NCBI GenBank assembly: GCA_008360955.1
Contig: LUCM01010092.1
Coordinates: forward strand, 97,919-161,918
Direction: 5' to 3'
Origin: Fasciolopsis buskii
Taxonomy: Eukaryota > Platyhelminthes > Trematoda > Plagiorchiida > Fasciolidae
DNA: 64,000 nt
This document shows positions 49,862 to 62,143 of the stretch, piece after piece. The translations under genes and the position numbers were made by a program. How positions within the stretch are numbered: the first letter of the stretch is position 1; each line of letters starts with the position of its first letter. Below the pieces are notes generated by a model that searched no databases, was not told where the DNA came from, and saw only the letters and a program-made list of their open reading frames with translations.

Positions 49862-50679
49862 GTGGGTGTGTTGCGTTCGTGTTTGGACTAGGTAGAACGT
49901 GAGAGTAGCCGTTTATTTTCACATGTAATTTCGAATTGCGCAAACACTTATGGAGAGATGTATGCATGCTATTGAATGCTGAGTACAAAAATCTATGCGA
50001 TAACCCGACAACCGCGAGGGCTTCAACCTGTGACAGGCGTGTGCAAAAGTGGTCGGACAGGGCAGCAGATGGGTATGTATGGCCAAGACGTGCGAGAGCC
50101 ATCATCAGCAGTCTGAGGTGACTAGTGTCGCCCAACACACGCGTGTAATGACACAACCATCTGGAAACGGACGCATGGTTCGGCATCTACACATGCATCA
50201 GAAGAAAACCTGTGGGGATACCTCAAACTAAAACTAAGAGGTCTGCAGTAACGTCGAACTGAATACACATGTTCGACGTTCCAACTGACTAAGGTAACTA
50301 AGTAGACAGCTGAATGCTGCACATTTTCAAAGGCGACTATATCAGAATGGATATTCAATCAGTAAAACTAAATAGAATACGGCAACAGATAGGGAAGAGC
50401 GGTGAAATGCGAGACAAAATTCTATAGTTAAAAGTGATCAGACATCATTTGCAAAAGGTCAGAAGTTCGAATCCTAAATCCGTCGGTCAATACGATTGTA
50501 TATGGCAATCCCCTGTCGCCGGGTTTGTTGTTATTCCCGATCTACTGAAATCTTGTCTAGTTCTCTGACACTCCAAGCTTCAGGGTCGTGGATACCCTTC
50601 GCCATTCCCGTGTAGTGGACTGTAGCGTCTATGAGGTATGCCTCTTCCATTACATTCATACGTCAAGAAAGGAATGAGT

Positions 50680-50760
50680 GAACCACTAGTGGTCAGTCGG
50701 ATAGGGTTACGGCCCTTATAAATCAGGGTCGCGAATTCCAGTCCGCCTATTCCCAATTGT
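50680..50760 (+). repeat. tRNA-like element
   Basis: TAGTGGTCAGTCGGATA (about 50688) as A-box region and GGTCGCGAATTCCAGTCC (about 50727) as a degenerate B-box, at tRNA-like spacing. Another B-box-like AAGTTCGAATCC lies at about 50463, without a clear A-box. Confidence 0.4.
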
Positions 50761-52664
50761 TTCTCTCGGCAACCTCTCCACGGTCGCAACTCTCTTCCAA
50801 AAATGTTGCTAGCTTATCATATGATAATTTAAAAATAGGATTACAACTTTGCAATTGTTCTATTTGATAAGATTCCTAAATCCGGTCTTATTGCTTTGCA
50901 CTCTATCTACTTGAATTTGACATCCTATAAAAAACTCCAAACTAGTGAAAAGTTCGAAACATTGTACTCAAATACTAACTGTTTATTTCCTCATTTATCT
51001 TCATCTTGTTGAATGACGCTTCTCCTTACCTAATTGCCTCCCATTTAGTTGCTCGATACCGTCTTTGAAGTATGATCGTATCGATTGTTGTCAAACGAAA
51101 ACAACAAACACAAAAAGAATTGTGTCAAAATTCCGTGCATGTTTGATCTTCCATGGGTTGATGCGGTTTTGCGTGAATTTGAAGACAATGCTGCTCAATG
51201 CACTCATACAAGTGGTCTCTTTTTTGCTGTCAATATTTCGATAGGAGTCTAACACCTCGAATGTGATAGGCTGTTGTGATCCTTGGGATATTTTTTTTTT
51301 GAATCTCTGTTCTCCAACACTTGTCGGACTCTCACATGCAATTCCAAAGAGCTAAGATATGCACCATCAGCAGTCATACTTCGACAAACCGCTTAACAGC
51401 TGGCTAAACCGAGGTCCAAATGGACCTCCAATATGTGATAACAATTAATAAGGAATGATCCAACGGCCAAGAAGGTAATTTTTCCGAGTCAGTAGGTTTG
51501 CCTTAACTGCTGCGTAGCTTTCCGGCAATCGTGCATCAACGAGGTGGTAAATCGAAGCATCCTTTTTGGTTCCAAATTTGGTGCGCCCTTAAGAGGAAAC
51601 CAGCGTGAATGGTTGAAATTATGGTATTCTTTTGTATCAAACTTCCAACAATTTTCGTGGATGTCCTTGATTCCAACATTGGCTGTCCAAGAGTCTGGTC
51701 TTAGTATATATGTATAGATATGTAATATATGTACGTAGAGAGACAGGTTGATAAGTTAGCCTATTCATAGACTACCGTAAGGATCTATAACCATAGTCTT
51801 GCATTATATTGAGTCGTAAGAAGAAGCGATCAATCCCGCATTTGTGTCCCTAATTATGAATGTTTCGCGTTTCACGTTAATTGCTTGCCTTCGCCCCCTT
51901 GTTTTATTCTTGTTTTTTTTTGAACAAACCGTGTACAACTATTTTATTTTCTCTTTTATTCTCCAAAGACAAAGAGATTAGAAAAAAAGAGAACTATTTA
52001 GCAATTGCTATTGTTCACGCAGACTTGAACAAGAAACGGAAGTGAAAAAAAGCCCACGCACACATTATTGTGAACTACTCATTAAGACTCGGTAACTAGG
52101 GCAGAGGGGGCGCAAGAATTTGTTGATAAATGGTTTCCGTATAGACGTTCACTCAAGTGAACTTCAAAAGTCTCACTAACACCGCTTTCGGTGTTGCTTA
52201 GGTCGGGACAACGAACAACAAACACGCGCGGTGTTCCACAACCAAACGATCCCCGTACAAGGTGACCTACAAATGATCGATACCTTATTTTTGTTAACAA
52301 AGTAATACGAAATTAGAGGAAAATGAGTTTTCAATAATTGGTGTAGTGGATGATTTTTTTCACTGGACAACAAAATGACTCATTTTGGAAAATCTACGTC
52401 CAGCTCGTCGTTGCAAACTCGCGGTAGTCATGTTTTTATCCAGTTTGCTTAATACGGTTACAGTGCTTCTCCATCGCGGTCGCATTGGAGCCAAAAATGT
52501 TCCAAATAAACACTATTCGATCGTGGACTCGATTACTCTTTTCAGAAAACTTCGATTTCATGTACTTTGGTTGAGATCGTCGAGGGTATTTGTTTTTTTT
52601 TTTTCGAAACGATTCGTCATACGATTTCAACGCCCAACTTACCATTCGAAGTCATGGGAACGCA

Positions 52665-52745
52665 ATTCTTCTACGAGTCGATACCGGGAGTCGGGATCGC
52701 ATCGGTATCCTGAGCATGGGGAATTTCTTACCGCTAAGCTATCAA
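52665..52745 (-). repeat. tRNA-like element (minus strand)
   Basis: On the minus strand GATAGCTTAGCGGTAAG (about 52742-52726) matches a tRNA A-box and GGTATCGACTCG (about 52686-52675) a degenerate B-box. Confidence 0.5.
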
Positions 52746-52984
52746 AGTCAATAGCGTTGCGAGCCGAATTTTCGAGTACCCCTTAGAGACTCGAAGGCCT
52801 GGGGGATTGAGTTCTAAGGAATCTTTTTATCATTATACAATGCAAACCTGTGCAATGGTAATACGTCATCGGAACCATGGCGGAAAAGAGCTGCACATCA
52901 CCGGTGAGTGAACTGGACGTGTTCTGAATACTCAAGTCAAAGTAGATTAGTGACTTCTCCTAGCCTTTGGCCAAAGAGTCTAAC

Positions 52985-53420
52985 CTGTGGTAAGGCAGGA
53001 CGAGATTAAGGTCTTGTAACCCAATGAGGACGGGCGACTGACTACTCAGTTGATATAACTTCCGGATGATACTGGCCATCCTGGGTGCTCGGTACATCCT
53101 TCTGTCATAGATGTCGGTGAACAAAGTGCCGTATACGTTTTGTGGTTAGTTCGGAATAAATGTTTAACCACCTCCCTTGGACTGATTTCCCGTTAAATCG
53201 GTGCTGCTTATGGGAATTCGCCTTCATTCCCACAGGCGGTTGAAAGCACTTCGCCACAGGAAACAATGATCAGGTCTTCCTCACCAAAGGCTGTTTGACA
53301 AACGCGACCATTTGGGAGTATTTCGAGAGACACTCAGGGTGACATGCCATCTTGTAGGCTGAAAATGTCTCCCTCCCTCCATAAGAATTCTTCTGGAATC
53401 CTCCTAGATTTATTTATATA
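52985..53420. repeat. Unclassified dispersed repeat B, most complete copy
   Basis: It contains, in order, the blocks that are found separately at 46140-46450 and 47220-47640. No protein family recognised on either strand. It ends about 110 bp before the gli exon at 53534. Confidence 0.55.
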
Positions 53421-53533
53421 TGCAACTGCACCCATCCAAAATGAACTAACAATAATTAAGTAATAGACTAATTTTATGACATTTTTGATGTTACATCTAT
53501 GGCCAATAGTCCTATCCGAATTTCTAATTTCAG

Positions 53534-53683
53534 CATATAAGCAACGAACATATCGCAGGGAACAAGAAATCGTTTGTCTGCCTGTGGCGCGAATGTGTCC
53601 GCGGTACTCGACCGTTCAAAGCCCAATATATGCTCGTGGTGCATATGCGAAGACATACGGGAGAGAAACCGCACAAGTGTATA
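53534..53683 (+). CDS. gli: gli exon: end of finger 1, finger 2 and start of finger 3
   Basis: Acceptor TAATTTCAG at 53525-53533, donor ATA|GTAAGT at 53684; both phase 0, 150 nt or 50 codons. The exon begins with the two zinc-binding histidines of finger 1 (H-X4-H; codons at 53534 and 53549). Finger 2 follows: FVCLWREC, the GLI-specific insertion RGTRPFKAQ, then [10 protein letters not shown]. Next come the linker TGEKPHK and the first Cys of finger 3. The [24 protein letters not shown] signature is among the most conserved parts of the family; here the first residue is Arg. In GLI, fingers 1 and 2 contribute mainly to fold and protein contacts, and finger 2 also touches the DNA backbone. The exon is too short and too alternative-start-poor to stand out as an ORF, but homology and both splice sites are unambiguous. 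Confidence 0.96.
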
Positions 53684-54993
53684 GTAAGTGCTCAGTGTGT
53701 ATATGTTTTGTACATTTCGTTTGGTGTTTGCATTAATTGTATGAAGCTTTTACTAACAGTGCGGGAGAGCATTTTGAAGCCTTACTAAGTCCTGACGGGC
53801 CCTGGATATTTGTCAGCAATCTTGGGTAGGTTGGAACTATACCATTATTTTGGAATCACGTTAGAATTACTCAAATTTATGTCAAAGATTCGGAATTCGG
53901 TAAAAACATGCATCTGTTTCTCAAGAATTCTCAAGAGTAAATTTGCTCACAGAAAGTAGAGCAACGCATAGAAAATTTGTTCACACACGAACGTGCCTTT
54001 GTAGAATGGATCACACTTCAGGCATATGGAAACGGGATCCCAACAAGTCAGTTGAATGACATTTCCGAACAGTTTTCACATAATTCCGGATAATTTTGAC
54101 ATGGTTCCGAAGTAGTGTGGGAAATGATGTTTTCCCGATCCAGTTAGGAGGACAGGGTTGAGGTGTCATCAGTTTGAAGTCATGATAAAAGGAGCTTCAT
54201 CAGATTTCCATTTATGATTTCTGCCACTTGATACACTTTGTGCGTACTGAGGAAAACGTGATCCTGAGGCTATAGGATTCTCTCGCCAGTTTAGGCAGAC
54301 TCGGTTCTAAATGTTAGCCTTACGCCTGTCCTGCTATGCAACAGACTCTCATTTCTTTTTAATTGGGCACAATTAGTACTTCAGCTAACAAATTGGAACA
54401 ATTGAAAATGTGTAACTGACTTGACGCCTGCAAACGGGACCCAAACAGACACATGGCCGTCATTCACGTTTTAGAACTAAGCGTGTGAGCTATGGGAGCG
54501 ACCATGTTGCGAGGTTTTCGGGGGGTTTCATCCAGTCACTCCCCAAGATTATGTGGATAGATAGGAAGTGATTTGTGGTTCTCTCCTCTAACCACCTGTT
54601 CCATATCGATTGACCGACGACCGATTCTGCGGTACCGTAGGTCCACATGTATGTGCCAATCACGTGTCAGACTCGTCCGGCTGGACAATCATACACCCCA
54701 GACTGAGTAGAGCTCCATTGTCAATTCAATTCCGACCTGTTAGAAGACTACATGCTATTGACAAAACGAATGTCATATTGGAATAGGTCACGTGAAATGG
54801 CCAGTTATGTACAGTGTGTGGGTTACATTTGATGCCCACAGCAATATCTTTCACTGTGAACATTTTGTAACTTGGTTACCCCAGAGGGCTTATCTCGTGA
54901 GTCGATCGGTCTCCGTCAGTTAGAATCCACCGCTTTGATTTAATGTGAATTACGGTTTCATAGCGAGTGTTTCGTCTTCAGTGACGCATGCTC

Positions 54994-54995
<2 letters not shown>

Positions 54996-55042
<47 letters not shown>
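54996..55042. repeat. (TTA)n trinucleotide repeat
   Basis: A TTA run of about 15 units. Confidence 0.95.
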
Positions 55043-55044
<2 letters not shown>

Positions 55045-57239
55045 TTATTAAATACTTGTTTATTCATGTGCCTAATACCATATCGAGGTAAGATGTGAGG
55101 GGTGGGAGTAAATATCATAAGATGGACGAGAAAAGAGGATCCAATTCTACGTCTGGGATCACATTAGCAGTGCAAGTGGTTGTCACAGATTGCTTTTGGT
55201 CCCTAACGTCGTTCACATGAATAGAGACGCGTATCAGAGCATCTTAAGTGGTTCTACGAAATGTTTTTGAGCACACACACACACACACAAAGGATGCTGT
55301 GAAAGACTGACCACAAATTTCCTTGTGGTCAGTACAATAACCAAACGTTTACAGACAAAACGGGGTCGTCTCGATCCCCAGTCGCTGAGTGCTTAGACCA
55401 AATAGATAAATGAAACAATGCTCGTAATTGCTCTAATTACTCCCATTTCCCACAATTCTGGGTGGGGCTCACGGATCTTTTTGGATGGACATCTTTTGTG
55501 CGGAAATACTTTCACCGAAGCAGAATGAGTGTATGCGCAGAGGAAGTTTTCGTACTGTTATTTTGTTCGTCCAGAACAGACACAAGTGGCTTAAGAGTGC
55601 ATTCAGGATGTGCTTGTATTGTTCGTAACTTCCAATCACCTCCTCAATGGGATCTTTGATGCATGCGATCTATGAGTAAGCCACTTTTTAACAGTATTGC
55701 TGAAAAAGTAGTCTCGCTGCACTTCCAGTGGGCGCGTGCGCGCGGTAGCGAGAGAGGCAGAAAGAAAAGAGGAAGAACAAGCTCATTTTTCGTAACTCTT
55801 TAGTTTAATTAACACGGTTTTATTGCTATACGTTCAGAGAGAAGGTATCTGGAATGGCCATCAACTCGTGAGGAGAACCGATGTTGGTTGCCTCAAAACT
55901 TGGATTGGAATGAAATCATGCCAGGTTTTATTTTGGTAAGATGTGCTGTTGAGCTTGGAAGCGAGAACGACAAAATAAATTTGCGAGAGTAGGATTCGAA
56001 TTTTGCAAATGTCGAGATGATAAACTTGCCCTCACTGGTAGTAACAACAATACACTTCGGAAATAACTTACGAAAAAAGGGCCGTGATTGTAGAATGTGA
56101 CGAACCAGCGGCCTTGAGAGAGTATGTGTGTGTGTGACAGGGAGATGGGGGGGGGTGAGTACATGGGTTTCTTACTTCAGTATAATGGTAGCAACCAAAG
56201 TAGGATTAAAGTGGCAACGCGACCATCGTGGATTATGATGCAAAGTCGTGCTCGAAATGTTTGTCTGTCGGGCGCGAATTTTAGTCTCTGGGTTCGCCAG
56301 CCACATGCTCGTGTACTTATTGGCTTTACCAATGTCTGTAATCATATTCGAATGAATTTTAGGGGACACACGTGAGCTTATGTTCCATCCAAAAAGTGTT
56401 GGTTCAGTACCGTTGGAAGTAGAACAATGAACTACAGTGTCTAAAAAACAAGCTGAAAGTATGAAAACATGTGGGGAAAAATGTGCTGCACCAAGATTGA
56501 AGTCACGACTTTGTCTTTCAGGATTTAGCGTCCAGGCTACCGAATTTCTGGACAAACAAGTTCGCGACGAAATAAAACGAAAATTAGAACAAGTTATTGT
56601 ATGGGAGTGCCAAAGGGACACGTTAGAATCTAATCCGAGGATGTTGTCTGCTGAATATTTTACGGACGAAACGAGTGCCAGATTCAGCATGATTGTCAGG
56701 AAGCGCCGGAGTCAGGTTCTGAATAGAATTGAGTGAAACTCTACAGATTATCGTGAGACCACGAGGCCAAATTGCGGAATCCTTCTTTGCAAGACCGGAA
56801 AGTATCACACAGGATCAACAAAGGAGGATTTGGAGAGTACAGTGATGAACATAATGAGGAGTCATGGACTGTGTAGGGTCTGCGACAGTCTGAGTTTGCG
56901 GATATGTAAGGATAGCTGCCTTCGTTTACCAAGACAGGAAAATAGTTGAAAAGCAACGGCAGTTGGGGCTCATATTGGTTTCTAAGTTTATTAGATGCAG
57001 CTTTAAAAAGGGTACTATCATTAACAGTTAGGCTGACCACGGAAGCTAATGATCGAGAAAGGGTAAACGTACACTCTGATCACGTGGATGGGTGCACATT
57101 ATGAACATAGTTCGTGGAGAAGTGTAACGTTTGACCAGTTTTTCTAGGTGTTATATATATATGCATATATACATATATCAACCTATGTACTAATCTTGTG
57201 CCATCGAACTCACGGAGAATAAACGAAAATAATGTGCGA

Positions 57240-57600
57240 GAAAAAGAAAAAAAGATATTTATGTAGAATTCGTCGCACACGTTAGTTGTTCCAGACTTCT
57301 GCACATTATCGACTCTGCCGTGGTCCGCGGTTTCTTTGTGGACTGTTGTACTACTCGATCGGCCGGTCTCTTTTATTCGAGGATGCACCTGTGGACTGTG
57401 CGCAGACAAGTGTAATCTGTAAACGAGCAGATGTGCTCCAGACAAACCATTTGATCGGTTCGCACTCATCTAAGAAATCTCGTTGAGTCAGTAGTACAGG
57501 ACCAAGGGGTGGTGGTCTTAGATCGTGGGCCACACTCGCCACGTGACAGTGCCACTAACGGATTATTATGGTATTTCTTAGGGAGGATGTTTGCCATGCA
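57240..57600 (+). repeat. Unclassified dispersed repeat (possible LTR), copy 2
   Basis: It has the same ordered blocks as 19690-20110, including TGTAGAATTC (about 57263), CCAGACTTCT, TGTGGACTGTTGTACTACT (about 57337-57355), GGGCCACACTC and CCACGTGA, TTATGGTATTTCTTAGGGA. The homology seems to stop near 57600. Confidence 0.7.
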
Positions 57601-59649
57601 AAGACCCACCCCGCCCTCGACACTCGATGTTTGTCCGCAACCGCCTGTTCAGTGAGCCTGGGTCCATCTTATTCACGGTCAACCACCTGAGTGGCAGCCG
57701 TTTCCTTATCTACAAAAGCTGCCCTGATTCCCGACTGGAACTCGACCAGCATCTAAGATACATTTGTCCGACTTGTAAGCCCACTGAAAAGAGCTTTTGT
57801 TGGTAACCATGTGTGATGGGAATTGTCTGAGTGTAGCCTTTCAGTAACTTTCGGAGCAATGAGGGTAAGGGGTATTGGATTGCAAAATTACGCTCCAAAC
57901 GGGAATGACAATGTGAAGCCTCCAAAAGACGAGGATGGTACGGAAATTGAGAGACTGATTCACAATGATAGTCATGATTTCGAAAAAAAAATAGCTGGCC
58001 TCGTATTTCCGTAGCGCAAAAGGAAGGGTATCCTATCCGGCTGCAGATGGTTTTGTGCTGCGCTGAATTTTAAACATGTCCTATTGAATGGCCCCGGCAA
58101 ACTGGATTCGAATGGATATACAAAGCGAATCTTTTTGTGGGTGAACTTAAATGGCATTAGCACCGACCCAACGAATCTGGTGTGTCGGGACCAAGGAAGT
58201 TTGAAGTTTTTCTATGGAATTTCGCTGTAATCGCCTCTGAGGAGTGGCCTAGATAACATGCTATCAACATGCCTGGTTAATGCTTCGACCAAGCAGGAAT
58301 AGCACGTTACAACATCTAAATGTCATGAGCCTTGTACGCTTACTTCTCGGCCCCAAGCAACATAGTCGAATCGAGGAGGCAGAGTCTGCTGTTGCACAAC
58401 ATGTTCGTTTCTACAGGGTAGCACAAGTCAGAGATAACATTCAAATTGCCTACCGAACAAGTCAGTCCAGTTGAAGATTGATGGATAAAGCAGAGTTTTT
58501 TGGAGAGAAATGTGGCGCTGATGAACCTCTCCCCGGACGAAAGTTTGTCTGTTTTGGATTGCACAGGTAAGGTCGTGGGGGGGGGGAGATATGCGTAAAT
58601 GTTTGACTCTCGATTTTAGATGATAGTGATCACCGGTGGGGACTGGGGACTTGTATGAGAACTAAAAAGAGCCCAGCATAGTTGGTTATTATTGTTAACA
58701 ACTGAGTTTTCGCTCTTTCTGGGTGGACTGACGAAGATCTGATAAACCGAAATGTGTAAGCGGACAAATGCGATCATGATTAAAATCGCCAACTATCATT
58801 TGGAATTTGCCATCGAGTAAAGAAACAAGAAATGGTATGCATGAGCTTACAAACAAAGTGACGGGTGTACAAGTCCACAAGTGTTACACTCCTATAGTCG
58901 CAAGAAGGGAAACGTGTAATTCACAGGTTTGTTGCGCAGTCGAACAAGTCCCAACTACTAGACCTTGCTCGGCCGTCCTTTTCCAAATCACCTTCAGGCT
59001 AGATCTGTGTTCTGACCATCAGAGTATTCCCGAGCCGATTTTACCGTGTTTCGAACACTCATGTTCTCGTTTTCTTGGGCTTTCTTCTACCTGTGTGTCA
59101 TCCGACTGCCCCAAGTGACAACTTGAACTGTCACTCTCAGGTGAGACTAGTCGCGCTGTTTATCTGATTTCTGGTTCTACTAAGTCCGTTTGTTGCTAAC
59201 GCGGTCTTTGTTTATTGGGGGATTGCTTTTGACATAGCTGTTGTTGTTGTTGTTGTTGCTTCTTCGAGCGACTGCTTCTGATTTGTTCTCGTCGCGGGCT
59301 CGACTACCCTCACCGCTACGCTATGACCAGACTGTCTAGAGTAATACTGGTGTTTAATTAGTCGGCACTACCATCAGGCCACGTTGATGCTATACACAGA
59401 TAGGTCGCGTCCGTGTGTTTTTCTTCCATACGATTTGCTGTTCTCTCGATAGAACTCAAATCGGCCATGTTACAAGCCGTCCGCATTGCGGTTTTATCAA
59501 GACCCATGGACGCAAACCACGCAGGTGTTAAGATGAAATATGACCTGTGAACATGCGTTAGGTCTGAGTTTTCTGTAAATATCGGCGGAATGTGGGCGCT
59601 GGCCAACGAAGGTATTGTCATCTTCTCAGTAGCATGTTTTGCATACAGA

Positions 59650-59760
59650 TGGATGAATGAAATTTCCCCGGAAGCATACGACCGGTTTCGCGATTATTAC
59701 TGCTCTTCAGGTATGCGTACCCGGTATTTTTCTGTCCAATCATTGGGCACAACGAAAATC
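59650..59760 (+). repeat. Unclassified dispersed repeat, copy 2
   Basis: Matches 14340-14460 from CGACCGGTTTCGCGATTATT (59679) to ATTGGGCACA. A third short piece with ACGACCGGTTTCGCGGTCAG is at 46897-46916. Confidence 0.55.
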
Positions 59761-61085
59761 CCCACGAGCCACCATATGATTTCTAGATGGGGTTATCATC
59801 CATTCACGCTCCTAACGATTCATATTGCTTATAGTTATGCAGGTACGAACAGTCTGCGAGGTAGCGCTTTTTCGCCTCTTAATCTAGCTAAATTTGCGTG
59901 ATTTTGTAAGTCCACAAATGGTCCGAGGTTCGAACAATACACACCGATTCTTCAAATGAATAATACAACTGCGTGAATATAAACGTCTTTTTTCCGACGT
60001 GATATCAAATATCCATATTGGTGTTGATTGAGAGAAGACGTAACTCAGCCAGTCGAAGGATACACTATACGACTGTAGCCATTAAAGAAGGTGGTGACTG
60101 CGGAGTAGTTCATGGCGGCAATCAACCAAAACACACGAGCAGAACAAATGACATTGAGGTCTGGGCGAGGGGCAACCAGCTTCCGCATAGCAGTGCTTGG
60201 AAAAGACAGGGGTGAATCATTGTTTATTAGACTTCTTACGAGGCCAACCTACGGTTAGCATTCCGCGCATCCCACGAAACCAGACAGACAATACTCACAG
60301 GAATCAGCTAGTGACCAGCACCGAGAATACAGACCGATCAACCAGGTTTGACATCCTGGCCTTGGGATTTGACGACTGTGGGCACACGAAATGAGGCGTC
60401 GACTGACGATGTTAGCCAATCGAGAGAAAAAGAGATGACTGAAAAACCAGCTGAGCATAGGTTTCGGTTAGACATGCTTGTATTCTGCACAAAATGACCG
60501 ACAAAAGTGCAGGATCCTCTCATCGTTCCAAAAACTGTTCTGTTAAGCCTCCTAAGAAATCCAAATCTGTCCAAGGGGACCGGATACACAATGTACTTTG
60601 AAGTAGTTGGAACAGAAAAAATGAAACGGTGTGACAAATATACGAGATCCTCTTATCTCAGACCACACAGTTGCCCCGCTCAAGCCTTGTGTAACAACTA
60701 GTTTTTTTCTCGTAGACTTCAAAAGTCTCCTCGTCCTACTTCTCGTAAGATCCAAGACTTTCTTATGGCCGATAATTGTTCATTCTCTTCTCGAATAGGT
60801 GCCAGTTCACTTTCTGACTGGTAAGTCGTGAGAATTCTGTGTTTCACGACGAGGATGTGTGTTCCGAATTTCTCCAATCGAATAGTGATCTGGTTTAGAA
60901 GCTATCCGTTGCAACAACATATTCAACATATTCAATATTTATGTACTCTTCCATTAATGGATAACAAATTTTAAAGTTGGACTACAGAACCATGTTGTAA
61001 CCTACTGGCCAGTAGTGGGAACAGAAATTTTCGAACGTGCAAACGTTCGTCACGAAATCTTGCCTGCTATCACGTGCAACTAGCT

Positions 61086-61170
61086 CAACTTCCCCTTGTT
61101 GGCAGCCTTCTGTTATCCGCCCCCCCCCTTCCTGAAAAATGATGTACAACGTTATTTCATTGACATAGGA
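61086..61170 (+). repeat. SINE family A, 3' part only
   Basis: Body TTGGCAGCCTTCTGTTATCC and tail CCTGAAAAATGATGTACAAC with TTATTTCATT match the other family copies. The tRNA head is absent, so the copy is 5'-truncated. Confidence 0.75.
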
Positions 61171-61885
61171 AGTAAAAGATTAAAGATTAAAGATTTGGTC
61201 GCAAACTATGAAGCATTCTCGAACCATACGTCATCGAGCTTCAGTTCTTATTCAGTCAGCCGAAGATCTTTTTTCTTCTACATTGACAGCAAAAGTTTCC
61301 AATGTCCAATCAATCCACGGGGGACATGTATTATTGTTGGGAGGTGGACGTATTAATCAACGTTCAGTCTATTTGTTTGGGTATTCCGATAACAATGATG
61401 ATCAATCTGTGGCGTAGATCTAATTGTTACAGTCAGTAACATATTACTTTCTTGCTGTTCCCAACTGGTCAGTCGGACTAAGCATCTGCCACTCCAGAAC
61501 AGTCGGTTGTAGAAAGCAATTCTCTGTTGTCCGACACGTTATCACATCTAACCTATTAAGACCTTATAGGGTTCTGTGTTGCCTCAAATTTTTCGGTCAT
61601 GGTTACCAGTAGATCGAAAGCCATGAAGCACATGCCTCAAACATGCCATAAAGTATACTTTATTCTCGATTGTAAACGTGTACTATGATTTTGTAACAAA
61701 AAGCGGAGTACTTCAGCGCGAGAGGTAAAAACTAAATTTATGAGGATTTGCAAACAGTGCTTTCATTTAATCTAGTCTACTTTTGTGATGTGAAGGCATA
61801 TTGTATACCTTGACCAGTCTGACATTTCCACCACGGGACAATTCACACATTTGTTTGTTGCATTTTCCGTCATTTTTTGATGCAG

Positions 61886-62143
61886 TTCGAAGGTTGTTCA
61901 AAACGATACTCTCGACTGGAAAATCTGAAGACGCATCTACGCTCACATACCGGTGAGAAACCGTATCAGTGCGAGATCCCCGGCTGTCACAAAGCCTTCA
62001 GTAACGCGTCCGATCGGGCTAAACATCAGAATCGAACACATAGCAATGAGAAACCCTACACGTGCAAAGTGGACGGATGTTCAAAACGTTACACAGATCC
62101 GAGTTCGTTGCGTAAACATGTAAAAACGGTTCACGGTGCTGAG
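61886..62143 (+). CDS. gli: gli exon: end of finger 3, fingers 4 and 5 (DNA-reading fingers)
   Basis: Acceptor TTTTTTGATGCAG ending at 61885; donor GAG|GTAATT at 62144; both phase 0; 258 nt, 86 codons. The exon starts [18 protein letters not shown] (rest of finger 3), continues with finger 4 (YQC...GC, then [14 protein letters not shown]) and finger 5 (YTC...GC, then [14 protein letters not shown]), joined by TGEKP and SNEKP linkers. Fingers 4 and 5 make most base contacts of GLI with GACCACCCA, and the helix residues seen here match the family, so DNA specificity should be conserved. The GTAATT donor is weaker than the others. Reading through it adds about 33 codons of hydrophobic sequence and a stop at about 62243, which would make a short protein ending just after finger 5 if the intron were retained. 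Confidence 0.97.

Larger units (their letters stand above)
49862..53533 (+). other. gli intron inside zinc finger 1
   Basis: GT-AG, phase 0, about 3.7 kb. It splits finger 1 between the helix and the two zinc-binding histidines. It holds two or three tRNA-like elements (50430-50520, 50680-50760, 52665-52745) and repeat B at 52985-53420. The stretches 49870-50430 and 50770-52660 show nothing recognisable. Confidence 0.9.
53684..61885 (+). other. gli intron inside zinc finger 3
   Basis: GT-AG, phase 0, about 8.2 kb. It contains a (TTA)n run (54996-55042), the dispersed repeat at 57240-57600, the repeat at 59650-59760 and a SINE tail at 61086-61170. The stretches 53760-54990, 55300-57200, 57850-59230 and 59800-61080 have nothing I can assign. 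The open frames there, including 172 codons on the minus strand at 56172-56690, lack family resemblance. Confidence 0.9.

Noticed and set aside
56172..56690. 172-codon ORF on the minus strand in the finger 3 intron
   Set aside because: No recognisable motif; plus-strand frames are open over parts of the same stretch; no supporting splice sites or conservation visible.
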